From positions 5,353,844 through 5,417,843 of the forward strand of contig OY735225.1 in NCBI GenBank assembly GCA_963457665.1: 64,000 nucleotides of DNA. Reading direction: 5' to 3'. The notes beneath the pieces are model-generated. The model was not told where the DNA came from. It did no database searches and worked only from the letters and a program-made list of their open reading frames with translations. This document shows, in pieces, positions 22,186 through 33,510 of this stretch. Source of the DNA: Thysanoteuthis rhombus. Lineage: Eukaryota > Mollusca > Cephalopoda > Oegopsida > Thysanoteuthidae. The position numbers and the translations under genes were made by a program. Positions within the stretch are counted from its first letter, which is position 1, and the number at the start of each line of letters is the position of its first letter.

Positions 22186-22276
22186 ATCCCTGTGGTTGAA
22201 TGGTTAAAAGCAGCAATGTGTATATTGGACTCTCTCCGGCTAAAGGGTGTGAGTTTGATCCTCACCGTGGGGTTGC
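22186..22276 (+). pseudogene. tRNA-like element (class II type), SINE head
   Basis: A-box-like 'gtggttgaatggttaaaagc' and B-box-like 'gagtttgatcctca' are correctly spaced with a long variable region. 'ccctgtgg' at the 5' side and 'caccgtgggg' at the 3' side may be acceptor arms. The flanking DNA does not match other tRNA-like copies in the window. No clean anticodon arm is visible, so I call it a tRNA-derived relic. Confidence 0.55.
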
Positions 22277-23095
22277 TCTTTATTTACAAATTACGTTGTT
22301 CAATCGTTGCCGTAGAAATACGATTCAATTCAAAGTTGAGGTAAGAAAAGAAATTGAAAGTTAGTTAAAATTATTTTTAATGCAATATTCATCGAAGAAA
22401 AAAAAATGAAAAAAAAAATTTAGAATATCGTTGTAAGTCAAATATATTTCTTCGCTTGGAATTGAGTCACCTCTGTCATAGGTTTACGGTGTGGTATAAT
22501 AGAGTCCATCCCGTAAGATCGACCTCAAGAGTGGAAAGGGAAATTCTGATTTTATTTTAGCTTTATTTTTTGACCGCATTGGCGATAATATTGGTAAATA
22601 TATAAAGAACCGTGTTGTTACAGGGGGTATGTATATGAGAAATTCTATCCTTATATACGTTTTGTATTATACATTCATTTTTACTCATCACAGCAAACGC
22701 TCACTCTATACCCTCAATATCGCTCTACATAGCGCGTGTATAGTTTTGATTTCCATTATATTTTCCCATTTCCATTGCTGCTTCATTTGCTGTTTCCCTC
22801 CCCCCATTCCGACACAAGTCGACTCATGTTTTAGAGCCAGTTTATTCCAGCCTCATCTAGAAACAAAAACAAACGCCTTTCAGTTTCATGAGTCGAAATA
22901 GCGATTATGAATTTAGGGTAAGGGGACACATCGTTGTCAAGGAAAGAAGTATTCTTGGGATCACCAACATTCTCATCCACTTTTTCGTTCCAAAACTCCC
23001 CCTAGAAATTACTGAAAACGTCTGTATAATTGCCACTGGGACATTTTAAGTATATGCCTTTTTCTAAATTATTTAGTCGAATATGAAAAACAAAA
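22277..23095. other. Unassigned AT-rich sequence
   Basis: Short ORFs only, including a 90-codon ORF at 22,629-22,901 without a recognisable motif. Confidence 0.35.
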
Positions 23096-23405
23096 AACAA
23101 AACAAAACAAACAGTAACAAGAGTCAGAGATATCATAAAATCCATTAGAAAACCTCAAATGTCAATGGATTGGCCATGTTACAAAAATGTCCAGTCATTG
23201 CTGGACATCACGACTCACATCATAGGTACCCAAAGATCGTATACGAAATCTGGCCAGCAGAAAAAAAGGATGGGTGACAACTTTAGTTCCTGAGATATTA
23301 ACGTCGCGATGCCCAAGATTGGAATGTCTGGCGAATCCTAGGTGAGGTTTTCGTCCAACGGCGGACGTTGTTGCTGATGACGATAAGGAGGATGCTGAAA
23401 ACATT
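23096..23405 (+). pseudogene. LINE (family 2) 3'-terminal fragment
   Basis: In shifting frames it reads 'VRDIIKSIRK', 'CQWIGHVTKM' and 'QRSYTKSGQQKKRMG', ending in 'cgtccaacggcggacgttg' and a degenerate GAT tail. The 'DIIxxIxKxKWQWAGHVxRM' pattern is a familiar C-terminal landmark of invertebrate LINE reverse transcriptase ORFs. It aligns with 35,840-36,095. It is broken by frameshifts. Confidence 0.75.
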
Positions 23406-24295
23406 TAGCTTCAATTACCCCCAGTGGAAATTATTTCTCCACTTCTATGTTGTGCACCCCTAATGCTTTCCCTATACTCATTTTAATTCTAAATCCCCTT
23501 TAAAAGGAGGATCAGCGTCGTTCTCAAATAAACCTCAAACCAAATTTTCTGCAATGCCGACAGAGTGAAACTATAATCATCTATCGATATATTGCAAGTG
23601 AAATGGGAGATCGAAGCTTGGGCTGTGCCAATCCTCTTACTCTAAAGATAAGCTTGCTTCGAAAATCAGCATTTGAAATCCAGGTTTTTACCCATGCTCA
23701 ACCACTCACATCTGACGCTGATTAGAAAGACATTCAACTGAATCACCGAAGCTGATCCTAACGTAGTTTAGTACAAGGCCTATCTTTGTGCAAAGAGGAT
23801 AGACAATTAAGTTATGCCATGTTTCTCAGTAAGTAATCCTGCCTACTTTTAAAACCAACATTCAAAATCTTGGCTTACACTTGGGCTCGAACACTAACCG
23901 CCAACTGTGATGGAAAATATGCTACTACTCCAGGCCAGAGGCAGGGCTCATGCCACTGAGATCATTTTCATTTTTTACGATATTTACCGATAACCCCCGC
24001 CGCCCCTGCAAAATTTGTTTTAATTCCCCTCGCTCTTTCAAGAATACATTATAATAAAACACGCGTATTTGGATATTTATTTTTTGTCTGTAACATTTCG
24101 AATCATTTAATGACGAACTGTAAAAAAACCAAACCAAAACTACACCGACGTTAAATTTAAATTTGAATTAAACAGACAATCGTGCCAGTAGTCAATGTTT
24201 AAATACTCGCATCTTGAAACTAAGCAACATGTAGGATTTGATAAAATAACAATTTCAAATATATGCCGTCATCCTTTTCGGTATGGGTATTCTAG
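23406..24295. other. Unassigned sequence
   Basis: Two loosely similar blocks (about 23,640-23,700 and 23,835-23,895) each pair an 'AAATC(C/T)' motif with a short downstream segment, possibly an old duplication. Nothing else is recognised. Confidence 0.3.
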
Positions 24296-24311
24296 TGTGT
24301 GTGTGTGTGTG

Positions 24312-24360
<49 letters not shown>
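24296..24360. repeat. (GT)n(AT)n compound microsatellite
   Basis: GT run followed by AT run. The order is opposite to nearly all other compound arrays in the window. Confidence 0.95.
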
Positions 24361-24364
<4 letters not shown>

Positions 24365-24509
24365 CGCAATCAATAAAAGACAAAACAAAACAAATCGGAG
24401 ATAATATCGGTAAACAGTTTTGACAGTCGAGATCAGAATTAGCCCGTAAATGGTGCGTATGCATAAATAGACTTGTTATAGACGATCACAAACACAGGAT
24501 CACATGATT

Positions 24510-24630
24510 AGCTGGTGTGAGCATCGGTGGTGGCGGTGGTCGCAACGGTTTTGGTAACGGCGGTGGCAGTCGCAACAACGACAGCAGCAGCCAATGCAGC
24601 AGCAGCAGCAGCAGCTGTAGAAGCAACCAT
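24510..24630. repeat. GGT/GCA trinucleotide-rich segment
   Basis: A GC-rich patch with GGT/GGC units followed by CAGCAG units (24,575-24,618). One plus frame reads as Val/Ala-rich, ending in an Ala7 run and a stop; another is Gly/Ser/Asn-rich. Low complexity and no start or splice context, so no gene is called. Confidence 0.6.
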
Positions 24631-26480
24631 GGCGTAAAAGAGAGAAAGTATAATGCCTTGCTTCTCTCTTATCGAAGCTAATGTTCATTGCTTATAACAT
24701 TAGCCAATACAAAGAAGCGTATGAGGTTGTCGGAATAGTAGTTCAACAAGGAATGAGTGGTGGCGCTTTGTACAACAATGCAGGCGCAGATCCAGGGGGT
24801 CTTGACCTCCTACTCGGATAAACACAATTAAAATATTCCTTCTTTTTTTTTTTTTTTTTAAATATCTTTAAATATGATAAAGCTTTGCTTAACTTCACTG
24901 TCACGACACCGCTTCTCCCTGACAATTGCGTTTTCTCCCATAGAAAAGTTGAAGGCTTCGGATATTTCACTAGAAATGGTTTCAGACAATAGTTTCCTAT
25001 GAATTCCGTGTTTTTTTTGTTTTGTTTTTTTTTAGCTAAACACGCATTTTCGAGACTGTACAATACACAGCTAAAAGTCCAATATTGTTAACGTTTTTTT
25101 TCTGTTTATATATATGAAACTAAACAAACTGAAATGATTATCCAATTCTTCAATATTCACAGCATTCATTTCGATAGAGGTTCAATCTCAATATCAGTCT
25201 CCATGTATTATCACATAAAAGGTAAAAAAAAAGTTTTTCTAATGAAACAAAAACTGCAATGCAAACTATACCAATTTTTGACCAAAACACATTGTATTAA
25301 TTCAAACTACTATTCACCTCTACTAAGCAAATAAAATAACTTATTTGCTATTCAAATATTAGGATGGCTATCATCAAAGAAAGAATAAACATAAAAAAAT
25401 AAGTTTGAACAGTATCCCAGTTTTTTTTACTTTCTCTAAGTGCTCAGAGTAAATGCCATTAACTACGATTTTTACTTGATTTTTGTCATTCTTTTCGATT
25501 CAACCACACTAAATAAAACCCCAATTTGAAAAACGAAGTTTTAAAAAAAGAAATCCTTCTCTCATATTTCAGTATGAGCGGAGTAAATAAAACACCAAGC
25601 AAAGGTGAACATTCTGCAAGTAGTGCCTACGAATTACTTGAATCAACACTGAATTTATCTTATATCTTTATTAACATTTGGAGAAAAATACTGGCTTTCC
25701 GAGCGGCCTTCCCCATCTATATGGCACTTACGGCTGTAAAACCACGAGTTGAATAACAATTTCAAATTTTACTTCTGTTGGCCTCAAATGAACGTGTGTC
25801 TTGCAAATCTAAGAAGGGTTGTGTTAGGCAGTGCAAGTTCAAAATGCTGCATTAGACTGCACATCCCTCTGTTACTGTGAAGAAGGTGCTGAATAAACTT
25901 TCCCACGATAGTCACAAACTTTGGACAGTTATCGTTGTCACTTATTTCGAATCATGGATTGTGAGATAGAAGGAAGCTTCCGAGCAATTAAAGTTCAAAA
26001 TCCGTTTTCCGTATCATACAAGATGTAAGATTTGACACTGCAATCATCCATATCTGACTTGTCCATGAAACTTTATGGCAATTACAATTTTCATACAAGC
26101 AATGGCTGCCATCTTGAATTTTCAATGTTTTGCATGTATAATCCAAATGTGAGTTCCAACGAACTATGTATTGTGAAAAATTCAACTGATTATGTCCTTA
26201 GTATCATAATACATCCATCTCTGATCTGAGAACAATCGTTGCTTGCGGCCATTTTTAAATGGCTGCCTTAAGCGACGTCTTGAAAATTTCATGATATCAA
26301 ATATTTTAGAATGCCTTTGGCTATAAGTGTGTCATTTTTTTTTCGTTACAAAATGCGCAATGTTTTAGCTACACTACTCTACTGGTTGTATTGCAACTCA
26401 CGTAGTCAGTAAGCAAGCCATAATCTTCAATGAAAATCTGGTTTTATTCAAACCATAATTACCGTACTCACCCGCTTCCC
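24631..26480. other. Unassigned sequence
   Basis: AT-rich with poly-T runs (24,842-24,860 and 25,011-25,033). Short ORFs only. No transposon ends or domains seen. Confidence 0.35.
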
Positions 26481-26487
26481 CTGTGAG

Positions 26488-27060
26488 AGCACGGTGTGAC
26501 ACAGGGTCGTTCTTGAAGTAAGGTTTCGGTTACGGAATTGTTACAAAATTTGCTCCAGTTCCCGCAACTGGTGTTGCAAGGGCATCAGGGTAAGCTCGAT
26601 CTATTTCCTTTGAGATGTTTATTCGCTGTCCCACTATAGCAAAATGTGACACAAGGTCGAGGCTTAACGTGGGAAGAATAGGAACCATCTGTCCAAAAAT
26701 GTCTCCAGCCGACGCGATTTTGGATGCCAAGCAACCGTAGAAGCTAAAACAGCCTCCGTCACGGAAGTGTCCACTTTTTGACCTGCTCCTCTAAGTGCAA
26801 TGGAGCAGTGCTGCCCCAGGGCATCTATCATTTACTGTCCAAAGGCCTCTAATGCGCGTAGCAGTGGCAGCCTCAGTAAAATCCCATTGTCTATATCCTT
26901 TGGTGTAATTGGACGGTGCAGCCCCAGGGTATACCCCCCCCCCCCCCCCGAGACTTGGCCGATTTTTGAGGCAAAAAGACGAATCCTAGTTCTTTTGCAA
27001 TTGGCAATGACGATCCTCATTAATCCATCGTCGGCCATGTCATTGCACCAGCCCAACGCT
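26488..27060. repeat. Dispersed repeat (family E), copy 2, with C16 run
   Basis: Blocks are shared in order with 2385-2735 ('gtgacacaaggtcg', 'tttgctccagttcc', 'gtgcaatgga', 'cctctaatgcgcgtagcag', 'cagcctcagta', 'tgtccaaaaatg'). Some blocks occur twice here, for example 'gtgcagccccagggt' and 'gtgctgccccagggc'. This suggests internal duplication. A 16-base C run lies at 26,934-26,949. Possibly a decayed minus-strand coding element; unrecognised. Confidence 0.55.
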
Positions 27061-27074
27061 TTTTGAACAGATAC

Positions 27075-27620
27075 TACAATTAGAGTGGCTTGGTTAATCA
27101 AATTAATTAGAATGTCCCAAAACCTTTTTTATAAAATAACAGTGCCATTTATAACAAAGAGGCGGAGTCAACCTATTTGCATAAATTTGGTTCTTAGCAC
27201 CGATGTTAGATTTGAATTAGAGTATTCTTAATTCATCTCTATTCAAATATTTCAGCGTACTTTCAGAGTAACTTCAGATTATTTCAGAGTCACTACGCTC
27301 AAGATGTTTGGGGTTGGTTTTCTAAGCAAGAACAAATGGAGGTGTAGCCAATGTTAGGGTGCTTTTTATAGTTTGAAGAATACAAAAGTTGCTCTTTGGT
27401 CCAAAAGTCTACAACATCAAATAATAGCTCGATCAATATATCAGACAACTTCGTTGGAAGAAATTGCGAATGGTGCAGACCCTTTTGGCAAATGTGTTCT
27501 ATGAGTAGATATTTGCTTCACTCCGATGATTAAACACTTTTGTCCCAACAATTGATATCAACTCCAATGATTGAATGATGATGATTATTAAAGTAAAAGC
27601 TGGGAATGTATATCAAAGAA
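27075..27620. other. Unassigned AT-rich sequence
   Basis: Contains 'tttcaga' repeated several times near 27,250-27,295. No feature called. Confidence 0.3.
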
Positions 27621-27622
27621 GT

Positions 27623-28045
27623 CCGGTTACTCAATCCAAAGAAAATGTCTTACTATCAACGTCTTTTGGGTACATGATGTGTTGGGGTGGTCAATTAAAA
27701 CATTGGAAAAAGAGGTGATCAGTGATTAAGTTACTTCTCTCGACTTCTGGTTGGTGTGTAATCCGTAAAAAAATCTAATTTTCTGAAAGAAAAACAAAAT
27801 AAAAAAACGAATGCTGTCGTATGTAATCTAAGCGATCATTTTAGCAAAAATTACAATGCAAATTGTTTCCCTCCCCCAAATGAAAACCTTTTGAAGGGGA
27901 TTTTTGAAAGAGAAAAGCAAAGAGTGTTTAGACTTGTTAAGAAGCATTTAAAACCCTCTGATTCAATCAGTGCAAATCAACTTGAAAATTGAAGAAACCT
28001 ATGTTGGCAGTTTTGGAGACAGTTCTGACTGACTGTTTCTAATTT
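27623..28045 (+). mobile_element. Family A interspersed repeat, copy 4
   Basis: Contains 'caacgtcttttggg', 'ggggtggtcaattaaaaca', 'ggtgatcagtgattaagtta', 'ttttagcaaaaattac' and the tail 'gaagaaacctatgttggcag' with 'ttttgg'. The 5' end with GTCACGTGAC is diverged. Confidence 0.8.
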
Positions 28046-28242
28046 TCTGCAAGTGTTGGGGGCATATTCATATGCAAGATAAGATGCTTTTCCAGCATAC
28101 CCAATTCCTTTTCAAGTTCATACGTCTTTATCTAAATTAAATTCGCAATCCAAACCGTCGTTTTTGCAGACTTTATTCAATTTTCATGCGTAGATAGAAT
28201 TTAGAAGTTGTCGGAAAGATAACAGACGGAAGCGGAAAGAAA

Positions 28243-28590
28243 ATGGTAAATATGTCTTTCAATATGTCTAAAATTGAAAAAAAAGTAACCAGTTTTAGGA
28301 CAAGTGTATCCGAACTGATTACCCCCCGGATAATCGCCCTCCGGCTCCGACAAAGCCTAGCAACTGTAAAGCTAAATGTTGAAGCTTGTGGATATAAAGT
28401 GGTTGGTTATGTGAACGATCATGTTCGTGAGGAAATATTCCAGGGGGTTATTTCCAATTTCATCATTTCTTTTTCATTTTCATGTGAAGATAGAATTAAA
28501 AAGTTGTTGGAAAAATTACCAAAGATAATGGAATCAAATGATGATTATACTTTCCAATGTACACCATGTCAAAAAGTTGAGAAGCAGTAG
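28243..28590 (+). other. 115-codon ORF, uncharacterised
   Basis: An open frame from ATG 28,243 to TAG, Lys/Ser/Ile-rich, with 'LITPRIIALRLRQSLATVKL' and a C-terminal pair of cysteines ('CTPC'). It lies between family A copies 4 and 5. The segment 28,305-28,460 is imperfectly repeated at about 28,590-28,760, where the frame is broken. I recognise no family; it may be a transposon fragment. Confidence 0.3.
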
Positions 28591-28760
28591 TAGTTCAACT
28601 TACCCTCAGATAATTACCCCACTCCACTTCGCTCAGCCCTGCTCCGATAGTTACCTACCAACTGTAAAGCCAGAGTTAAAGTTTGAGGAAATGAAGTACA
28701 AGTCCTTGTAAATAATGACGACCAATGGGAGATATCCCAGAGACAATTATCAAGAGTCAT
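28305..28760 (+). repeat. Imperfect direct repeat, ~285-bp offset
   Basis: 'accccccggataatcgccct' with 'ccgctccga'-like sequence, 'caactgtaaagctaaatgtt' and 'gaggaaatattccag' (28,320-28,445) correspond to 'taccctcagataattacccc', 'ctgctccgat', 'caactgtaaagccagagtta' and 'gggagatatcccag' (28,602-28,740). Confidence 0.55.
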
Positions 28761-29039
28761 GTATCTTGGGGGCTATCATCCAGTGGGTAGTTGTCTTATA
28801 CGAGCAAAAGTTCTTGCGGCTCCTAAAACATGACATCCATATTTACTTTAAAAACCGGAAAACTATCTTTATTTCATTCCATTAATTTTATCTCAATTCT
28901 ATGAAAATATGAAAAAAATATCCCAACAAAAAGATTTCCGCTATTCACATAACCTCCAGAAGTGTGAAAATGGAATTATTTACGTGGAATTAGATTTCCG
29001 GTTTCGGGGACAAGTTTGTTTTTGAACAAACGGCAATGT

Positions 29040-29233
29040 TTTCAGTTGAAAAGGATTTTAGTTTAGAAAAACCAGGAAATCAATCATTGGTAAAAAAAAA
29101 AAAAAAAATGCTTACGGCTATGATGGATAATGATGCAAAAACTTCATTCAATCAAATCTCAGTAACACTTCAATGCATTAATTGGACCGTGACAAATCAT
29201 TTGGAAACGGTTGGAATGAAAAAGGCTCGATAA
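29040..29233 (+). pseudogene. mariner-like transposase N-terminal fragment
   Basis: It reads 'KDFSLEKPGN', a poly-Lys stretch, 'MLTAMMDNDAKTSFNQIS' and 'NWTVTNHLETVGMKK'. This follows the mariner pattern GDFSLxDxPRxGRP, then xLxxLxxxxPxxTxRElA, then STVxxHLxxiGxxKK, i.e. the DNA-binding HTH part. The Gly-Arg-Pro linker is replaced by a poly-A expansion (29,091-29,108) and no catalytic domain follows. Confidence 0.65.
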
Positions 29234-29270
29234 ATCGTTTTCATTTCGAAATGAATAAAGAACATAAATC

Positions 29271-29730
29271 GGTCTGGTTGGTCACTCAGTAGGAACAGTC
29301 ATGTGACAAATGTCTTCTGGAAGCATATTGTGTTAGTGGTGATCAATTGAAAAAAAATGGGGAAAAAGGGGTGATCAATGAATGAGTTACTTCTCTCGCC
29401 TTTTGTTTGTTGGTGATCTCTAAAAAATGTCCGAATTAAAAAAAAACAAAACAAAAAGAAAAACAAGTGTGAATGCTACTAGACACGAACTCAAGGCACA
29501 TTTATCTTAAAATTACATAGCAAATTAAAGCATCACTAAAATGATCTAGGGATAGGGAATCTCAAAGAAAAACGTTCTTTCTAGATAAGATACAGAGTAA
29601 ATATGTAAATTTTCAGTCCTTTAGCTCCATTGTCATGGCTGATATGCATGATAAATACATACTTTAAAAAAAACAATAAGTTGGATCAACTTGGAGAATG
29701 AACAGTTTCGGTTGACAGTTTCTTATATTG
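29271..29730 (+). mobile_element. Family A interspersed repeat, copy 5 (near full length)
   Basis: It runs from 'ggtctggttggtcactcagt' (29,271) to the tail 'cagtttcggttgacagtttc' plus 'ttata' (29,730). The E-box site is mutated to GTCATGTGAC. All middle blocks are present. Confidence 0.85.
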
Positions 29731-30204
29731 GCCTTAATCCTACGTAATGTTATGTCATTGATCCCTTTTTCTGTTGTAATATCCCTAGTGATGAAAAGTG
29801 GATTCGATATCACTTGTCGTTACCCGTAAAAAATAACAGGATTATCTACGTATCGATCAGGACGTCTGCCGAGTGTCAAAGTATCTGAGTGCTCTACTTA
29901 TGGTCAGAATGTCAATTCCCGGACCTCTGCCCAGGATCAGAGTGGAAGTATCAAAGCTCTTTGCCGTAGATCAAAGTGCAGTATCTGTTTGCTCTAGCAG
30001 AAATTATGAGAAAAGAAACACAAAAAAGAAACAGGAAAATCACACTGTTCCTTATTGATTAATGATAACCACAACAAAATTTCACCGTCTGGATGCAAAC
30101 GAAAAGCTGCAACAGACATTGTAAATGAAAAAAGGGTCAAATAAAGGGTCAATAAAAATGGGTTTTATTGATATAATAAAGAGTAATTCCTTCCATCCCG
30201 ATAG
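29731..30204. other. Unassigned sequence
   Basis: Two loose repeats of 'gatca(g/a)...gtatc(t/a)' occur at 29,856-29,990. Nothing else is recognised. Confidence 0.3.
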
Positions 30205-30335
30205 TGACATTCGTGCTTCTTGTTTACGCAGCACATGTATAGATAGATAAATAGATAGATAGATGATCAGTCAGAATCACTTCAAAACTGAAGAAACCCA
30301 TGTTGACAGTTTTGGTTGATGTGTTCTAATAATTT
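30205..30335 (+). mobile_element. Family A interspersed repeat, copy 6 (3' end only)
   Basis: The tail 'acttcaaaactgaagaaacc' then 'catgttgacagttttggttg' is conserved. The usual TACA/CAGT units upstream are replaced by a GATA microsatellite (30,238-30,265). Confidence 0.75.
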
Positions 30336-30915
30336 AATTTAAATCCTTATTAATCATTTTTTTTCAATGAATCAAATGGGGAAGATCGTTTATTCATGTT
30401 CCGTAAGTAATTTTACAAACGGACATAGATTAAAAGTACTTAAATGTTGGTCCGCATAATAGAGGCAGATGCACGATTCGAACTCTTTCAAATCCTGTCG
30501 TGTACCAATTAAGCGGAACCTACGGTAATATCCAGCAAGATTTCAGAATCAATTCAAGTAGCACATTAACAGTAATATAAATTGATGGAACTGATACTAA
30601 TGATAAATGAGTTATTATGACAATGGACGGTTACGAATTGGGCTCAATAGACTGTGGATTTTATTAACTGAGAAGGAAAATTGCAGATTAATGATGATTA
30701 AAGTAAAAATAATGGTTGTCCTGGTTGGAAAAGATATTTCATGAAAGAAACACTTGAAACTCTCCGCAGGTTTCCGTTGCTAAGGAAAGTACAACTTTTT
30801 CCAGAATCTCCTGTGACCGACAGGGGACCGATTGTAATATGCGAGATATGGAACTGGATGGGATATGATTGTACGTATGAGTATATGTACCAATCTCAGT
30901 CGATTCATATCACAT
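30336..30915. other. Unassigned sequence with a faint tRNA-like stretch
   Basis: On the minus strand, 30,455-30,525 has 'gcttaattggtaca' (A-box-like) and 'gagttcgaatcgtgc' (B-box-like), suggesting a worn tRNA-derived SINE head. The rest is unrecognised. Confidence 0.35.
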
Positions 30916-30919
30916 TATC

Positions 30920-31142
30920 CATCTATCTATCTATGTTTCTACTTAGTCAATTCATATCTGGCTATCTATCTATCTATCTATCTATCTATGTTTTCATATC
31001 TATCTATCTATCTATTGATCTATCGATCTATTCTGGTCTTGTTATCTCAGTCTATTTATATCCATCTAATCTATTTGTTCTTTCATATATATCTTCCTCA
31101 CTGTTCTCTCTGCTCTCTCTCTCTCTCTCACTCTCTCTCTTA

Positions 31143-31183
<41 letters not shown>
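30920..31183. repeat. (TATC)n, (CT)n and (GT)n microsatellite cluster
   Basis: TATC arrays at 30,920-30,935, 30,958-30,988 and 30,998-31,030; CT tract 31,109-31,140; GT run 31,147-31,183. The 179-codon ORF across this region is low-complexity readthrough. Confidence 0.95.
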
Positions 31184-31186
<3 letters not shown>

Positions 31187-31369
31187 TGTTTCAATGCTAA
31201 CAGCGGAATTTCAAGCAGCATATGAAAATACGCTATCGGCGTTAGAACAACGAGTGAGTTATAATGTGATACTCGTATAATAAAATTGTTAATTATCACA
31301 AGCTTTGTCCTATTGAATTATTGTTGGGATCCTTTTCTAAAACACAGGGCCCTATGTATGTCCCACAAT

Positions 31370-31371
<2 letters not shown>

Positions 31372-31420
<49 letters not shown>
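31372..31420. repeat. (CA)n(TA)n compound microsatellite
   Basis: CA run to 31,401, then TA run. Read on the minus strand this is (AT)n then (GT)n, the prevailing order. Confidence 0.95.
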
Positions 31421-32025
31421 CATATGTGTACGTATGTGTGTGAGACATGCACTGGCACATATTTGATTGTGCATGGTGTGTGTGGGGATATCAATATGCA
31501 AGTATGACTATTGATCCATGTTGCACTATTGATTCAGCAAACATTGTGATATTTTCTTTTTTTTTCTCCAGGTTCAGATTGAGTTCAATACAGATCTTCC
31601 TGATTCATGTAGTCTCCTGATACAAGTTGACAATGAACACGAAGCAGATATTATTTAGGATTTTTTTCTCCCTTCTTTCTGCTTTGGTTTGTTGAGGTCG
31701 TGCAAGGGTTGCTACAACCTCAGGGCTATAAATGTGTCATGTAATCGGTGAATATATCAACATATATTATGTTGTCTCATATGAAATGTCGTTTTCTATG
31801 GTAAGGTGAAGGGTGATAGTCACCCCACAAAACGGTAAATATGTAATCAAAATATGACCCATCTGGAGAAATAATCCCTTTTGGACAATCCTCGATTGAT
31901 AATATACAATCTCCATAAATTATTTTTTAGGATTTTTGGTGAAAAAAAAAGTCCAGTAGAGCACTAGTTATATATTCCCTACGATTGAACTTTTTACAAT
32001 GAATATTAAGTTCAAAATTTTAAAA
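31421..32025. other. Unassigned sequence
   Basis: No recognisable feature. Confidence 0.35.
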
Positions 32026-32215
32026 TAGTCAGCACGTCTGCCTCACACGCAGAAGGTTGGAGGTTTGATTCCCGGTACGAGTGAAGAGCATAGAAAACAT
32101 TTCGTTGACACAAATTTTCCCTATGCATTCAGCAGATAATTGAGTGGACTCTAAGCAGTGAGATTAGGGAGAAGGCATCAATTCAGTGGACCTGCATCCC
32201 GCCAAGGGGGTAGTC
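32026..32215 (+). mobile_element. SINE with tRNA-Val(CAC)-like head, 5' truncated
   Basis: 'tagtcagcacgtctgcctca' then 'cacgcagaaggt' gives a perfect five-pair anticodon stem TCTGC/GCAGA around the loop CTCACAC, with anticodon CAC. The T arm 'ggaggtttgattcccggt' follows. This matches the 3' two-thirds of animal tRNA-Val-CAC. The acceptor 5' strand and D arm are missing, so it is not a working tRNA. A non-tRNA body extends to about 32,215. Confidence 0.7.
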
Positions 32216-32760
32216 AAATCGTAGGAATGAAGTCCTGGTTTTGACCACATTTGAGACATGTAATGATCACTAAGCTGACAAATGAAAAGAAAAGAGACTT
32301 CGTCACCGGCTTCAATACTCTATTAGGAGTCGTCTTTAAAGAGCCAAGAAGCTTCATAGAATCGGAAATGCTTGAAACAAAAAAGATAAAATGTTTGAGA
32401 AATGTTTGGTAAATAGGGAGTATATTGCCATACTTCATATCCAAATCCACTAAGCTTGGGCACAATCAACTAAGAAGGGATTGTTCAAAGACTGTCCAGG
32501 AGAAATTTATTTGTTCTCTGGGAACCAGTACTTTTATTTTTAGAAAACTCTCTTAATAATTTTGGATGACGCAATCGTAGTTTAAATCCTAACGTCTATA
32601 AAAGTACTCGAAGTAATGTCTAAGAGACGTGAGCTTCCATCGATTTTCACCCCGCCCTCGTGGTTTATTATTAAAATCTGGAGATATATTATACCTCTAT
32701 TTACGATGAATCTGCAAAAATCCAATTAAATATACGATTCTTTCGTTTCTGCCAACCGTT
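32216..32760. other. Unassigned sequence
   Basis: An 83-codon minus-strand ORF (32,214-32,465) lacks a recognisable motif. Nothing else is seen. Confidence 0.35.
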
Positions 32761-32762
32761 AT

Positions 32763-33120
32763 TAAAAGGCGTTAACCAAAACAGGGATGACAAGTTACTT
32801 CAGTTTTGAAATCGGTCTTGCTGGCTGGCTGGCTGGCTGGCTTCATCGATGGAGCTTAGTTTTGAACATTTAAGATTTTTTTTGCTTTTCTCTTCCAATA
32901 CCCCCAATGAGTTTTTATAATCTAAGTTTATGCTTGATTGAACCCTGAGTTTGTATCCAGCGATGTTCAGGACTGTTTTTTCTTGTGTGAAATTAGGACA
33001 AATCAACCAAGGGCAGCAGAAGTAATGTATCCATTGATCATCCGTTTTCCTATTTTTTCAATTGATCACCCCAAACACCACGCAACAATTTCTTTTGAGG
33101 GATTAACCAGGCCAGTTTTT
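32763..33120 (-). mobile_element. Family A interspersed repeat, copy 7
   Basis: Reverse orientation: tail 'gttaaccaaaacagggatga' with 'cagttttgaa', a (GGCT)n run at 32,818-32,841 where other copies have CAGC/GTCA units, then 'attgatcatccgttttccta', 'tcaattgatcaccccaaaca' and 'taaccaggcc'. Confidence 0.75.
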
Positions 33121-33269
33121 TCAATGAATTAAAAAAAAACTCTTCAAACTCTTCTGACGTAAATATTTCCAATGTTGATTTTTACGGAGGGCAGTTCACT
33201 TGAACAATCAGCACTACACTAATGATCTATCCCCATTTCATCATATTCAGCCCTGTGTCAGATAAATGT

Positions 33270-33272
33270 GTT

Positions 33273-33302
<30 letters not shown>
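33270..33302. repeat. (AT)n microsatellite
   Basis: AT run next to the Penelope-like tail. Confidence 0.9.
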
Positions 33303-33305
<3 letters not shown>

Positions 33306-33316
33306 GTGTACTTTAG

Positions 33317-33425
33317 AAAGTGAGACAGACTCAGGAGTGAAGTTTTTGGTGGTAAGGTTTATTAATCCTTATATGTCAATAGTCCAAACATGTTTCGGGA
33401 TTCTTCCCATCATCAGTGGTGTGTG
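33317..33425 (-). mobile_element. Penelope-like element 3'-tail remnant
   Basis: On the minus strand 'caccactgatgatgggaaga' leads into 'atcccgaaacatgtttggac', then 'aataaacctt' and 'ctcctgagtctgtctcac'. A 'gatgatgg...CGAAACATGTT' block following the ORF is typical of Penelope-like elements as I recall them. The last block is also found at 44,930-44,955. It is flanked on both sides by AT arrays. Confidence 0.5.
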
Positions 33426-33426
33426 T

Positions 33427-33491
<65 letters not shown>
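33427..33491. repeat. (AT)n microsatellite, ~65 bp
   Basis: AT run with one GT interruption at the 3' end. Confidence 0.95.
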
Positions 33492-33495
<4 letters not shown>

Positions 33496-33510
33496 AGCAA
33501 TCAAAGTGAT

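Noticed and set aside
24510..24630. A poly-Ala/poly-Gly protein segment (like homeodomain-factor low-complexity regions)
   Set aside because: It is short, ends at a stop straight after the Ala run, and shows no adjoining domain or splice context.
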